Assembly: GCA_964632995.1 (NCBI GenBank)
Contig: CAZWDL010000085.1
Location: 1 to 32,917, forward strand
Length of the DNA stretch: 32,917 bases
Direction of reading: 5' to 3'
Origin: CAZWDL01 sp964632995
GTDB lineage: Bacteria; Bacteroidota; Bacteroidia; Chitinophagales; Saprospiraceae
The translations under genes were made by a program, and so were the position numbers. This document shows, piece after piece, positions 24,611-32,905 of this stretch. Each line of letters begins with the position of its first letter. Position 1 is the stretch's first letter. The notes beneath the pieces were generated by a model. It had not been told where the DNA came from, made no database searches, and saw only the letters and a list, made by a program, of their open reading frames with translations.

Positions 24611-25768
24611 TTATTTAAAATAATCACGCATCTTTTCGAAGAAGCCTTTTTCCGACTTACCTGGTTTGGGATCGAAGTTGGGCATTTCGCGCAATTTTTC
24701 GAGAAGTTCCCGCTCTTCGTTGTTCAGTTTTTTCGGTGTCCAGACATTGACGTGGATCAGCTGATCGCCTTTACCGTAGCTTTGCACGGAGGGCAGGCCT
24801 TTACCTTTGAGGCGGAAAATTTTACCCGACTGGGTGCCGGCGGGGATTTTTATTTTAACGACCCCGTCAATGGTCGGCACCTCGATAGAAGTACCCAATG
24901 AGGCATCAGCAAAATTGAGATAGAGCTCGTAGATGAGGTTCATCCCGTCACGCTGCAGGTACTCATGGGGTTTCTCCTCGATGCTGATCAGCAGGTCTCC
25001 GGCAGGGCCGCCGCGCAGACCGGCATTACCTTTGTTGCGCAAGCTGAGTTGCATGCCTTCCTCTACGCCGGCGGGGATTTCGATTTCTATATTTTCCTCT
25101 CCATAGACGCGACCGTCGCCTTTACACTTGGAACAGTTGGCCTTGATGGTCTGTCCCGAGCCATTACAGGTAGGACAAGTGATGGTCGTCTGCATTTGTC
25201 CGAGGAAGGTATTCTTCACCTGACGAACGTAGCCGGCGCCCCGGCAGGTGGGGCAGGTTTCTACGGCGCTGCTGTCTTTAGCGCCGGAGCCACCGCACTG
25301 ATCACAAGTAATCTGTTTTTTGACTTTAATTTTCTTAGTCGTTCCTTCGGCGATTTCCTTCAGCGTCAGCTTCACTTTAATCCGCAGGTTGGATCCGCGC
25401 TGTCCGCGACTACGCGTGCGGGTACGCCCAGCTCCACCAAAGAAAGATTCGAAGGGATTGCCGGAATCGCCGAATATATCACCGAACTGCTGGAAGATAT
25501 CTTCCATGGTCATTCCTCCGCTAAAGCCACCGCCACCGGCGGCGCCGACACCGGCATGTCCATAGCGGTCATAGCGGGCGCGCTTTTCCTGATCGGAGAG
25601 CACTTCGTAGGCTTCAGCCGCTTCCTTGAATTTTTCTTCCGCCTCTTTATTATCGGGGTTTCTGTCCGGGTGATACTGTAAAGCCAGCTTGCGATAGGCT
25701 TTTTTGATAACACCGTTATCAGCGTCCCGTGAAACGCCCAATATTTCGTAATAATCTCTTTTTGCCAT
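24611..25768 (-). CDS. dnaJ: Chaperone protein DnaJ
   Basis: A 385-aa type I Hsp40 co-chaperone that stimulates DnaK ATPase and delivers clients. J-domain residues 4-70 hold the HPD motif at 33-35. A Gly/Phe-rich stretch follows. Four zinc-binding CxxCxGxG repeats are visible: CDQCGGSG, CPTCRGAG, CPTCNGSG and CSKCKGDG. The C-terminal peptide-binding domains end near KGLPSVQSYGKGDQLIHV. The start is set at ATG 25768 (MAKRDYYEILGV); an in-frame start at 25783 would add only five residues. It lies 74 bp after grpE on the same strand, the usual pairing. dnaK is not in the window. Confidence 0.97.
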   Translation of the reverse strand: MAKRDYYEILGVSRDADNGVIKKAYRKLALQYHPDRNPDNKEAEEKFKEAAEAYEVLSDQEKRARYDRYGHAGVGAAGGGGFSGGMTMEDIFQQFGDIFGDSGNPFESFFGGAGRTRTRSRGQRGSNLRIKVKLTLKEIAEGTTKKIKVKKQITCDQCGGSGAKDSSAVETCPTCRGAGYVRQVKNTFLGQMQTTITCPTCNGSGQTIKANCSKCKGDGRVYGEENIEIEIPAGVEEGMQLSLRNKGNAGLRGGPAGDLLISIEEKPHEYLQRDGMNLIYELYLNFADASLGTSIEVPTIDGVVKIKIPAGTQSGKIFRLKGKGLPSVQSYGKGDQLIHVNVWTPKKLNNEERELLEKLREMPNFDPKPGKSEKGFFEKMRDYFK

Positions 25769-25842
25769 TTCGATTGGTTTCACTATTCGCTCCCTGCACC
25801 AAACTTAAGTGTGCTGAGAGGAGTACTTTCCGCAGCGGCGGG

Positions 25843-26460
25843 TTATTTTCCCACCACAACTTTTGCGTGGCGAATAATTTTATCTTTGAGTTTGAATCCT
25901 TTTTCAATAGTATCCACCACGCGTCCTTTCATTTCTTCTGAGGGCGCCGGAATTTCGGTAAAGGCTTCGTGCAATTCCGGATCAAAAGGTTCACCGTCAG
26001 ATTCCATAGGCTCCAGCCCCTTTTGCTCCAGAATATTATAGAGCTTGTTGTATACCAGCCGAACCCCTTCACTGAAGGTTTCGGCAGTACTTTCATCCTC
26101 CGCGATTTTCTTAGCCCGGTCGAAGTCATCCAGTACCGGCAGCAAAGCGGTTATGGTATCGCGCGCCGCCGTATTCATCAGGTCAACTTTCTCGCGGATT
26201 GTCCGCTTTTTGTAGTTATCAAACTCTGCGTATAGCCGGAGATATTTATCCTTGAGATCCTGGTAGTCTTTCTTTAACGCTTCGAGCTCACCGGTCTCTG
26301 CTGCAACGGGATTGTTCTCATCATTCTGCTCGCCGGTCTGCGGATCTTTTTCCTGGCTCTCCGCTTTGCTTTGCTCCTCGGCGAAGTCCTCGCCCCGGCG
26401 CTCCTGTTGATCTACCATTTGATCCATATCCTGGTTTTCCTTATGATCTTTCTTATCCAT
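25843..26460 (-). CDS. grpE: Nucleotide exchange factor GrpE
   Basis: A 205-aa homodimeric exchange factor that releases ADP from DnaK. An acidic, disordered N-terminus (rich in Gln, Asp and Glu, about 60 residues) precedes the long coiled-coil helix containing YLRLYAEFDNYKKRT. The C-terminal wing has FDPELHEAF and the usual ending GFKLKDKIIRHAKVVV. The open frame runs upstream to 26616, but ATG 26460 (MDKKDHKENQ) is the natural start: the extension is basic and translates direct repeats. It is probably in one operon with dnaJ, and upstream repeats may be heat-shock control sites. Confidence 0.96.
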   Translation of the reverse strand: MDKKDHKENQDMDQMVDQQERRGEDFAEEQSKAESQEKDPQTGEQNDENNPVAAETGELEALKKDYQDLKDKYLRLYAEFDNYKKRTIREKVDLMNTAARDTITALLPVLDDFDRAKKIAEDESTAETFSEGVRLVYNKLYNILEQKGLEPMESDGEPFDPELHEAFTEIPAPSEEMKGRVVDTIEKGFKLKDKIIRHAKVVVGK

Positions 26461-26828
26461 AATCCTTCTGTTTTGGTTCTTTGACAGATGCTTTCTGTTG
26501 AAGCTACGCGCCAAAGAAACTATTCTGTTGATTCTTTGACAGAATCTTTGCTTTATCAAAGAAATGCGATTTTTATTCACTTCAAGTAGTCTGCAATTAT
26601 TCTGCCAACCTAACAATGGGACATTTTGTCAGGTTTAAATTCGGTATCTGTCAGTATTTAGGTGTTCTCAAAGTGGAAACGTCCGCCGCCGCCCGGCATT
26701 ATATTAAGATTTCTAATTTGTCAGCCGGTTTTCCTGGAAGGCTGCAAGTTACAAACTATAGCGCACAAGGACAATGAAGCGCAGGCAATACTCCGGAGCT
26801 CCGTATTTTCACTACTGACTTTCCCACT
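26461..26828. promoter_or_regulatory. grpE upstream region with direct repeats and GACA-TTT-TGTC palindrome
   Basis: No gene is seen in this 368-bp spacer. Two near-identical direct repeats (26466-26488 and 26523-26543, TTCTG...TTCTTTGACAGA) lie just upstream of grpE. A short palindrome GACATTTTGTC is at 26620-26630, with CTGTCAG nearby at about 26646-26652. No CIRCE (HrcA) element with TTAGCACTC/GAGTGCTAA arms was seen. These are candidate heat-shock operator or promoter elements. Confidence 0.45.
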
Positions 26829-27389
26829 TCAGCGTTCAGTGTTTTCAATTCTTTTCTCCTCCAACAATTTTTCCAGTTCCGCGGCCGTCAGGTCTATCCC
26901 GATGATTACAGCGCCCGGATTCAACAGAAAAGAAGTCGGCACCTCCTCCACCTCATATTTTACCGGGATGGAAACCTCACCGGTCGATGTTGCATCACTG
27001 CTCGTGTCGATGATGTGATAGGGCCAGTCGAGTTGGTCTTCTTCGATAGCCCGCTGCCAACTGTCAACGCTATTCTCTAATCCGACACTGACGATACGAA
27101 AGCCTTCAGCATCTTCGAAGCTTGCATCGCGGTACTTTTGGTATAGCGCTACCAGTTCCGGGTTGGCCTGGCGACAGGGCGCACACCAACTGCCCCAGAA
27201 GTCGAGCAATACGTAATGCCCCCGAAGATCTTTGAGTGCGAAAGGCTCACCATCCATCAGGGTTGCGGAAAAACCAGGCGCCCGTTCTCCATTGATCAGT
27301 GCTGAGGAAGAAAAGAAATAGCGGTTGATGAGCAACCCCAGCAACAGCGCCACCAATAAGCCCAGAATGGTATTGAATTTTACGCTCAT
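26829..27389 (-). CDS. TlpA-family thioredoxin-like protein
   Basis: A 186-aa membrane-anchored thiol-disulfide protein. Residues about 7-25 form a single N-terminal helix. The thioredoxin fold follows, with the active site WGSWCAPC (Cys69-Ala-Pro-Cys72) and the cis-proline loop EEVPTSFLL (Pro151). It should face the periplasm and reduce disulfides or redox partners in envelope protein maturation. It is separated from grpE by more than 360 bp and diverges from the flavoprotein gene. Length is normal; the partner is unknown. Confidence 0.9.
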   Translation of the reverse strand: MSVKFNTILGLLVALLLGLLINRYFFSSSALINGERAPGFSATLMDGEPFALKDLRGHYVLLDFWGSWCAPCRQANPELVALYQKYRDASFEDAEGFRIVSVGLENSVDSWQRAIEEDQLDWPYHIIDTSSDATSTGEVSIPVKYEVEEVPTSFLLNPGAVIIGIDLTAAELEKLLEEKRIENTER

Positions 27390-27633
27390 GGAACTTCGCC
27401 TTTTTTAATTCGTAAGAGAAAACAACACGAGTGTAGAAAAGGTTAATAGCCTGCGCAAAAACCTTGTTCAGAGCCCGCAAAAGCCTGTTTTGCCTGTCCT
27501 TAGATATCGGGTAGCGTCAGGCAAAAGTTCACGCTTTTCCGGCTACCTCCGGAAAGGCTCCAAGCCGAATGATTCAGAAGCTGAAAAGGAGTGAATAATT
27601 TTATAAATTGGATTCCACGAAAAAAATCAGCAC

Positions 27634-28551
27634 ATGCGCACTATCGACCCAAAAGCGATCTCTACCAAAGAACTCTACCAGTACCTCGTCAGCACCGTTA
27701 ATCCGCGTCCGATTGCCTTTGTCAGCACTGTTGACGAAGAAGGGAACCCCAATTTGGCGCCCTATAGTTTTTTCAATTGTTTCAGCGCCAATCCGCCCGT
27801 CCTGGTTTTCTCAGCGACGCGCCGTATTGCCAACAATGCAGTTAAGGACACCCTTAAAAATATTGAAACGAGCGGCGAAGCCGTTATCAATGCCGTCTCT
27901 TTCCGCATCGCCCGCCAGATGGCGCTTACCAGTATACAGTTTCCAAAAGAGGTAAGCGAATTTGAGAAATCGGGGCTCACTCCCCTGCCCGCCGTTCTCG
28001 TGCGTCCGTACCGCGTCAAGGAATCACCGGTTCAGTTTGAGTGCAAGCTCCAGCAGATCGTCCCACTGGGAGAAGAGGGGGGAGCCGGTCATCTCATCAT
28101 CTGTCGCATTGTGCGCCTGCATATCGATGAAGCCGCCTTCGACGAGCAGGACCGGGTCAACCCTCACAAACTCGACCTCATCGGTCGCATGGGCCGCGCC
28201 TTTTATGTGCGCGCCAGCGGCGAAGCGATACATCGCATCTATCAGCCGCAGGATCTGCCGGCCATCGGTTTTGAACAGCTGCCTCTCAGCGCCCGCCGAA
28301 GCAGTATTCTCACCGGTAATAATCTCGGACAACTGGCAGGGATGCAAGCAGCACCTAAGCCGGAAGAGGTAAGGAAGCTGCGTAACGAAACCCGTATCAG
28401 GGACATTCTCAGCTCGGAGAACCGCCTGGAGGAACTGCACCGCTATGCTCAGGTTGAACTGGCTAAAGAAAATGTTTTGCTGGCGGCCCGGATCGTGTGG
28501 TTGGCGGAGGAGATGCGGGGAAGTCAGGATAGTCAGGAGAAGTCAAGATAG
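27634..28551 (+). CDS. Flavin reductase family protein (FMN-binding split barrel), larger paralog
   Basis: A 305-aa flavoprotein. NPRPIAFVSTVDEEGNPNLAPYSFFN and NPPVLVFSATRR are the FMN-contact segments of the split-barrel fold. FECKLQQIVPLG and HLIICRIVRLHIDE follow. Compared with the 177-aa paralog at 10612-11145 it has about 100 extra C-terminal residues that form helices (LRNETRIRDILSSENRLEELHRYAQVELAKENVLLAARIVWLAEEM). The last ten residues (GSQDSQEKSR) are encoded by a tandem repeat that overlaps the stop codon, so they are probably not conserved. It diverges from the TlpA gene across 244 bp. Partner and substrate are unknown. Confidence 0.87.
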   Translation: MRTIDPKAISTKELYQYLVSTVNPRPIAFVSTVDEEGNPNLAPYSFFNCFSANPPVLVFSATRRIANNAVKDTLKNIETSGEAVINAVSFRIARQMALTSIQFPKEVSEFEKSGLTPLPAVLVRPYRVKESPVQFECKLQQIVPLGEEGGAGHLIICRIVRLHIDEAAFDEQDRVNPHKLDLIGRMGRAFYVRASGEAIHRIYQPQDLPAIGFEQLPLSARRSSILTGNNLGQLAGMQAAPKPEEVRKLRNETRIRDILSSENRLEELHRYAQVELAKENVLLAARIVWLAEEMRGSQDSQEKSR

Positions 28552-28569
28552 TCAGGGGAAGTCAGGAGG
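28521..28569. repeat. AGTCAGG tandem repeat (19-nt period) over the flavoprotein stop codon
   Basis: About 2.5 copies of a 19-nt unit built from two AGTCAGG words run from the last codons of the flavoprotein gene into the spacer. The stop TAG (28549-28551) is inside the array. Confidence 0.7.
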
Positions 28570-28679
28570 GAAAGGGGACACTCGTCGATCATATCCGCCG
28601 GTTGCTATAACAAGGAAGTATAACATGGGAAAGAAAATAGGTTTTCCAGGGATTATTATTCCTTCAAAAAAGCTTTCCT

Positions 28680-29246
28680 ATGCGAACGTTGATTTACACA
28701 CTGATCATTCTTACCGGCTGGAATAACGGCGTCACTGCTCAGGAAAACCGGCCGGCATTTATCTCCGAACTGACGGAGATTATGAACAATATGAAAAACT
28801 ACACCCTGGAAGTGGGTGAGGCGATGCCGGCAGATAAATACGCCTACCAGCCGATGGACAGCGTGATGAGTTTTCTCGAACAGCTCGCCCACCTCGACTG
28901 GATACTGCATTTCCACACTTATTTTCTCCTGGAAAATCATCCCCTTACTGCCGACAGCTACCAGGAACAACTCAGCCGGTATTCGGAAAAGACCGCCGGC
29001 CTGTCCAAAGAAGCCTTACTGAAACTGACTGCGAAGCAGTTCGACACTACAATTGGGGCGATTAGCCGGCTGACTGCCCAGCGACTGGACGAGGCCTACA
29101 CCTTTTCTTTCCTGCCGGGCGCCCCTACGCGTAGTATCCGTGTGATCTGCCAGACGATACGCGATCACGTCACGCACCACCGAGCGCAGATGGTGGTATA
29201 CCTGCGGCTGAAAGGGATTAAGCCGCCAGCTTACCGGTTGTTTTAA
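28680..29246 (+). CDS. DinB-family protein with signal peptide
   Basis: A 188-aa four-helix-bundle protein. The N-terminus (MRTLIYTLIILTGWNNGVTAQ) looks like a signal peptide, which puts the protein in the periplasm. The metal-site pattern of DinB/YfiT proteins is visible: His in QLAHLDWILHFH near residues 70-81, and the late DHVTHHRAQMVVYLRLKGIKPP helix. Family members are probable metal-dependent transferases or hydrolases with thiol substrates; this one has no recognisable specific role. It has no close partner and is convergent with the ABC permease remnant. Confidence 0.82.
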   Translation: MRTLIYTLIILTGWNNGVTAQENRPAFISELTEIMNNMKNYTLEVGEAMPADKYAYQPMDSVMSFLEQLAHLDWILHFHTYFLLENHPLTADSYQEQLSRYSEKTAGLSKEALLKLTAKQFDTTIGAISRLTAQRLDEAYTFSFLPGAPTRSIRVICQTIRDHVTHHRAQMVVYLRLKGIKPPAYRLF

Positions 29247-29282
29247 AAGAGGCGCTTGTGCAAAATGATTCCCTTCTTACTC

Positions 29283-30479
29283 TTAATCGTCCCGGAGTGC
29301 ATCGACCGGATTAGTCAGCGCCGCCCGGATGCTTTGCATACTCACTGTCAGCAATGCGATCAGGATGGCGGCCAGGGCGGGCAGGGTGAAGATCCACCAG
29401 GTCAGCTCCGTGCGGTAGGCGAAGCCGTTGAGCCACTGATTGGCCGCCCACCAGGCCAGTGGGATCGCGATGATAATACTGACAGCCACCAGCTTCATAA
29501 AGTCTTTCGACAAAAGGGCTACCAGGTTTTGCACCGAGGCGCCCAGCACTTTGCGGATGCCAATCTCTTTGGTACGCTGCTCGGCGGTGAAAGCCACCAG
29601 GGCAAAGAGGCCGAGGCAAGCCACGAAGATGGCCAGACTGGCGAAGACGAGCACCACGCGCGCCACCCGGCGATCGCTCGCGTAGAGACCGGCCAGGTAA
29701 TCATCGAGGAAGGTGTAGTCGAAGGCAGCGCCGGGCACTACCCGATCAAAAGTATTTTCGAGCTGCTTCATGGTTTGCATCAGTTCTCCGGCCCGCAGGC
29801 GGACCAGGAGGTACTGCCAGTATTCCGAGGTGCCGTTGTGGTAGGCGTAGTGGCCGATTTCCTGGTGTAGAGAACCGAAGTGGAAATCTTCCACTACCCC
29901 GGCAATGACCGCCTCGCCCAAGTCGGCCTTCACCGGCCGCCCGATAGCCTCTTCCGGGGAATAGCCCAGGTATTCAACGGCCGAACGATTGAGAACGACC
30001 TGAGTAGTCGTATCCGTTTCGCTGCGCCGCTTCATCGGCTGGCCGGCCAGCAATTCGATATCCAGCACCTCGAATATTTCCGGATAAGCACGGCAGGTTG
30101 CCAGATTGGCGGACTGACCTTCGCCCCCTTCGGAACGCTGAATACTGCGGCCGCTCTCACTGTTACCGGGAAAGCTCTGCGTCAGAGCCGTGGTCATGAC
30201 AGCGGACAACTGGCCCACTTCCGTTTGCGGGGCATCCACCTGTTGACGGTTCTCCGCTCCTGTAATACGAATGGCGACGACCTGCTCGGGTTCGTAGCCC
30301 AGTTCCTTATCGGCAATGAAGTTGAGCTGCTCATAAAAAACCACCGTCCCGATGATCAACACCGTAGAGATGCAGAACTGCAGCACCACTAACCCCTGCC
30401 GGATGCGACCCGCACCGGTATCGGACCGGAAGTTCTGCTGCAGTACCGTTACCGGCTTGAAGGAAGAAAGGTAAGCCGC
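29283..30479 (-). pseudogene. ABC transporter permease (FtsX/MacB-like), 5'-truncated
   Basis: The frame encodes only the C-terminal half of the ~800-aa permeases common in Bacteroidota. AAYLSSFKPVTVLQQNFR, which normally ends the first FtsX domain, begins at about 30479. A helix with QFCISTVLIIGTVVFYEQL, a periplasmic MacB-PCD-like domain, and the final FtsX domain (EQRTKEIGIRKVLGASVQNLVALL ... TNPVDALRDD) follow intact. Upstream the frame gives no homologous sequence and meets a TAA near 30520, and no start codon precedes the conserved part except GTG within the first helix. The first ~400 residues are missing. It is probably a deletion remnant; expression of a half-protein cannot be excluded. 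Confidence 0.75.
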
Positions 30480-30967
30480 CAGGCAAACTTGGGGGTTCTT
30501 GAGAACATACGGGTGATTTTAGGGTATTCGGAAAACTTATTAGAAGGACTGTTTTGTGTGACGAGCGTTGCACAGAGTAGGTTACAGATTGGGGGCTTGC
30601 CCGTTTTGAACCTAACCCGGATTATTCATGGTAAGTCCATGAATAATGACGACAAATGGTCTGAAATCATTGATCTTCAAACATTTGCGCCAGGGTTAAT
30701 CCTGACAATTCATGGATTACGAGGCGAAGCAGCCTGCTCCGTACACGAAGTGTCGGGGAAGGAGAATAGCCGGAACTCTTTGGCTAAGCCGCCAAAACAG
30801 GGAAGATACTTTCAGCCCTGCCCAAGGGCCGGGCCGGCTTCAATGCATTTGAGGAAGGATGGAAAGGAACTATGACGGTTATCTTCCGGGACTGTGTAAT
30901 GATAGAAGAGAAGCAGTGAAAAAGGCGGCCGGTTTTTTCACCTATCTCTTTTGGTTGGGCGCCCCCC
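30480..30967. other. 488-bp spacer with repeats, no supported gene
   Basis: Neither strand shows a convincing gene; the best frames lack family motifs and cross repeats. It has an 11-bp hairpin (arms 30621-30631 and 30637-30647, ATTATTCATGG and complement, 5-nt loop), with a related ATTCATGGATTAC word near 30710. A weak hairpin (GTGAAAAA/TTTTTCAC) near 30918-30943 may end the nucleotidyltransferase transcript. Confidence 0.55.
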
Positions 30968-32008
30968 TCAATCCTGTACCTTGGAACTTTTCTCTCCGGT
31001 CGCCGGGAGGCTGAAGTCAATCTCGGTGTTATCTCCAATATTGAGGCTTTGGCGCAGGCCCGTGATGGCGGCGTCATTACCCACTACCGATTTCTGCAGG
31101 ATGATCTCCTTGATAGCCGCGTAATTCCCGATGATGGAGTTTTTAACGATAGCAAAGCTGATCTTAACATTGTTACCGATGGTCACGTGAGGACCGATGA
31201 TCGAATTGGAAATGTGACAGTTTTCGCCAATGCTGACCGGGTGGATGATGATGGAATTATCAAAATTGGGCAGGTCGATATCGTGAGAGGCATAGCCCTC
31301 CCGATCGAGGAGGATGGCGTTGGTTTCGAGCAACACTTTCTTTTTGCCGCAGTTAAACCAGTTGTCAACTACAACGCTTTTGAATTGTACCCCCTTCTCG
31401 ATCATGCGCATCAGAGCGTCGGTGAGGGGAAATTCGCCATAAGAGCGGATGTTATGGGTGATATTGAAATCCAGGGCGTCGAGTAGTTGCGCTACCTCTT
31501 TAATTTTATAGAATCCCACCATAGCCATATCGGACTTGGGGATGCGTGGTTTTTCGACAACGCGTTTGACAATGTGGTCCTCTCCGTATTCCACGACGCC
31601 AAACTCCCGGGGATCCTCCACTTTTTTTATGCCCAGCACTGATTCGGGCATTTCCAATACTTTTTTAAAGTCGAGATCGACGATAACGTCACCGAAAAAG
31701 ATGATCACCTCATCGGCATCCCGGATCTGTTCGCGCGCCGTCCATATGGCGTGAGCGGAGCCCAGGCGTTCTTCCTGAACGACAAACTCCTTATTCAGTT
31801 CCGGGTAATTACCTTCAATAAAGTTTTTAATTTTTTCCCCGAGATAACCGATGACGAAAACGAAGTCCCTAACCCCCACCTCCACCAACTGGTCGACGAT
31901 AAAAGAAATGATCGGCTTTCCCGCTACGGGAATCAGCGGTTTGGGCTGAGTGTAAGTGAGTGGACGGAGTCGCGTGCCGGCCCCGGCAACAGGAATGATC
32001 GCTTTCAT
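30968..32008 (-). CDS. Sugar-phosphate nucleotidyltransferase with C-terminal left-handed beta-helix
   Basis: A 346-aa enzyme that joins a sugar-1-phosphate to an NTP to give an NDP-sugar for glycan synthesis. The GT-A pyrophosphorylase signature PVAGAGTRLRPLTYTQPKPL opens the protein, with FFGDVIVDLD, GVVEYGE and VVEKPRIP further on. From about residue 240 hexapeptide repeats (HPVSIGENCHISNSIIGPHV, and the following NNVKI and NYAAI segments) form a left-handed beta-helix, as in glucose-1-phosphate thymidylyltransferase-like and mannose-1-phosphate guanylyltransferase-like proteins; which sugar is used cannot be told. The start is ATG 32008. The longer frame to 32143 translates a heptad repeat and is rejected. 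It may share a promoter region with the nuclease-like gene. Confidence 0.9.
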   Translation of the reverse strand: MKAIIPVAGAGTRLRPLTYTQPKPLIPVAGKPIISFIVDQLVEVGVRDFVFVIGYLGEKIKNFIEGNYPELNKEFVVQEERLGSAHAIWTAREQIRDADEVIIFFGDVIVDLDFKKVLEMPESVLGIKKVEDPREFGVVEYGEDHIVKRVVEKPRIPKSDMAMVGFYKIKEVAQLLDALDFNITHNIRSYGEFPLTDALMRMIEKGVQFKSVVVDNWFNCGKKKVLLETNAILLDREGYASHDIDLPNFDNSIIIHPVSIGENCHISNSIIGPHVTIGNNVKISFAIVKNSIIGNYAAIKEIILQKSVVGNDAAITGLRQSLNIGDNTEIDFSLPATGEKSSKVQD

Positions 32009-32029
32009 GCAGGTGTGTGTTGTATTCTG

Positions 32030-32085
32030 GATGCTCGATGCTTGATGCTCGATGCTTGGTACTCGATGCTGGATATTAGATGCTA
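32030..32085. repeat. Heptanucleotide tandem array (GATGCTY x 8)
   Basis: Eight consecutive 7-nt units begin GATGCTC, GATGCTT, GATGCTC, GATGCTT and then diverge (GGTACTC, GATGCTG, GATATTA, GATGCT). The array lies 22 bp upstream of the nucleotidyltransferase start codon, inside its likely leader. Confidence 0.8.
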
Positions 32086-32222
32086 ATCCCTCCGGTATCG
32101 GGCCTTCTATCCGATAAATTACAGTATTCATTGGGGATAGCAAAGTCGTCAGTCAAATTCATGACGTTTAATTTTTACGGATGCCTGCTTCACGGTTATA
32201 CAACGTATAAAACTGCCGAAGG

Positions 32223-32783
32223 TTAAATTTCTCTAACCCCTTCGATATTCAGCCCTTCGAAAGCGACCTGATCCTTTCCGTATACATGAATGGCCGCTAT
32301 GTTTTCGGCGAGTTCCGGACGAAGTTGCTCTTTAACCTGCTTGCGCTGGTTTTCCGGCAGCCCCTCCAAGATAAGCAGCAAACTGATCCGTTCCTTATCC
32401 CGCAGAAGTCTTGACACCTGAAACCAGAACGGCCAGTCGTGAGAACGGGCCGGCAGATAGGGCAAGATAAAAGAGAGATTCCGGTACAGCCACTTTCGCT
32501 CGAGCATCTGGCGAATAGCGTCCAGCCCTATTAACGTATCCTCCGTTTTTCTATACATTTCATCCACCACTTTTTCCGTGTCGGGAGGTAATGTCGAATC
32601 GTAGCGGTAGTTTTTCACCTCAATAATGACCAGTCTGTCTTTTTTGTACAGCCCCACAAAATCCGCCCCCTTTAACCCCCTACCGCTCATACCTTTGTAA
32701 TAGGTATGCAAATCGTATTGACGGATCTTCCATAGACTGAAAGAAAAAGATATAGATAAGCCGCTTTCGAGGTAATGCGCCAT
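32223..32783 (-). CDS. PD-(D/E)XK nuclease-like protein
   Basis: A 186-aa protein with a restriction-nuclease-like core. Residues about 33-55 read GLKGADFVGLYKKDRL followed by VIIEVKNYR: an Asp at the second strand and E-x-K on the next, the PD-(D/E)XK metal-site layout used by nucleases and by some inactive relatives. The rest is helical (LIGLDAIRQMLERKWLYRNL), then a strand-rich half (ISLLLILEGLPENQRKQV and AAIHVYGKDQVAFEGL). Start ATG 32783 is preferred to a TTG nine bases upstream. The gene stands upstream of the nucleotidyltransferase with a 214-bp spacer and no visible methylase or defence partner. A housekeeping repair role, a defence role or a Holliday-type nuclease are all possible. 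Confidence 0.65.
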   Translation of the reverse strand: MAHYLESGLSISFSFSLWKIRQYDLHTYYKGMSGRGLKGADFVGLYKKDRLVIIEVKNYRYDSTLPPDTEKVVDEMYRKTEDTLIGLDAIRQMLERKWLYRNLSFILPYLPARSHDWPFWFQVSRLLRDKERISLLLILEGLPENQRKQVKEQLRPELAENIAAIHVYGKDQVAFEGLNIEGVREI

Positions 32784-32863
32784 TAATGACAATAGTTATA
32801 GGGATGAAAGCAATCTGCTCGTAAATTACGACTCTAATAGCAGGGCAATTCAATTGCCGCAAA

Positions 32864-32905
32864 AAAAAAGAGGGCCGAAGCGAAATTCGCTTCGGCCCTC
32901 TTTTT
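32864..32905. terminator. Strong bidirectional hairpin terminator at the right edge
   Basis: An A-run and a T-run flank a near-perfect stem: GAGGGCCGAAGCGA (about 32869-32883) pairs with TCGCTTCGGCCCTC, with a 3-nt loop. It lies upstream of the minus-strand nuclease-like gene, so it probably ends a gene beyond the right edge. Confidence 0.85.

Noticed and set aside
26461..26616. 52-residue N-terminal extension of GrpE
   Set aside because: A basic peptide derived from direct repeats upstream of a normal acidic GrpE start; the extension is not typical of the family.
30489..30875. 128-codon plus-strand frame in the spacer after the ABC permease remnant
   Set aside because: It crosses hairpins and repeats, has no family motif and no good start context; treated as non-coding.
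32030..32085. Possible CRISPR-like array
   Set aside because: Units are 7 nt and contiguous with no spacers, so it is a simple tandem repeat.
32009..32143. N-terminal extension of the nucleotidyltransferase frame
   Set aside because: It translates the GATGCT heptad array, and the conserved signature begins at the ATG at 32008.
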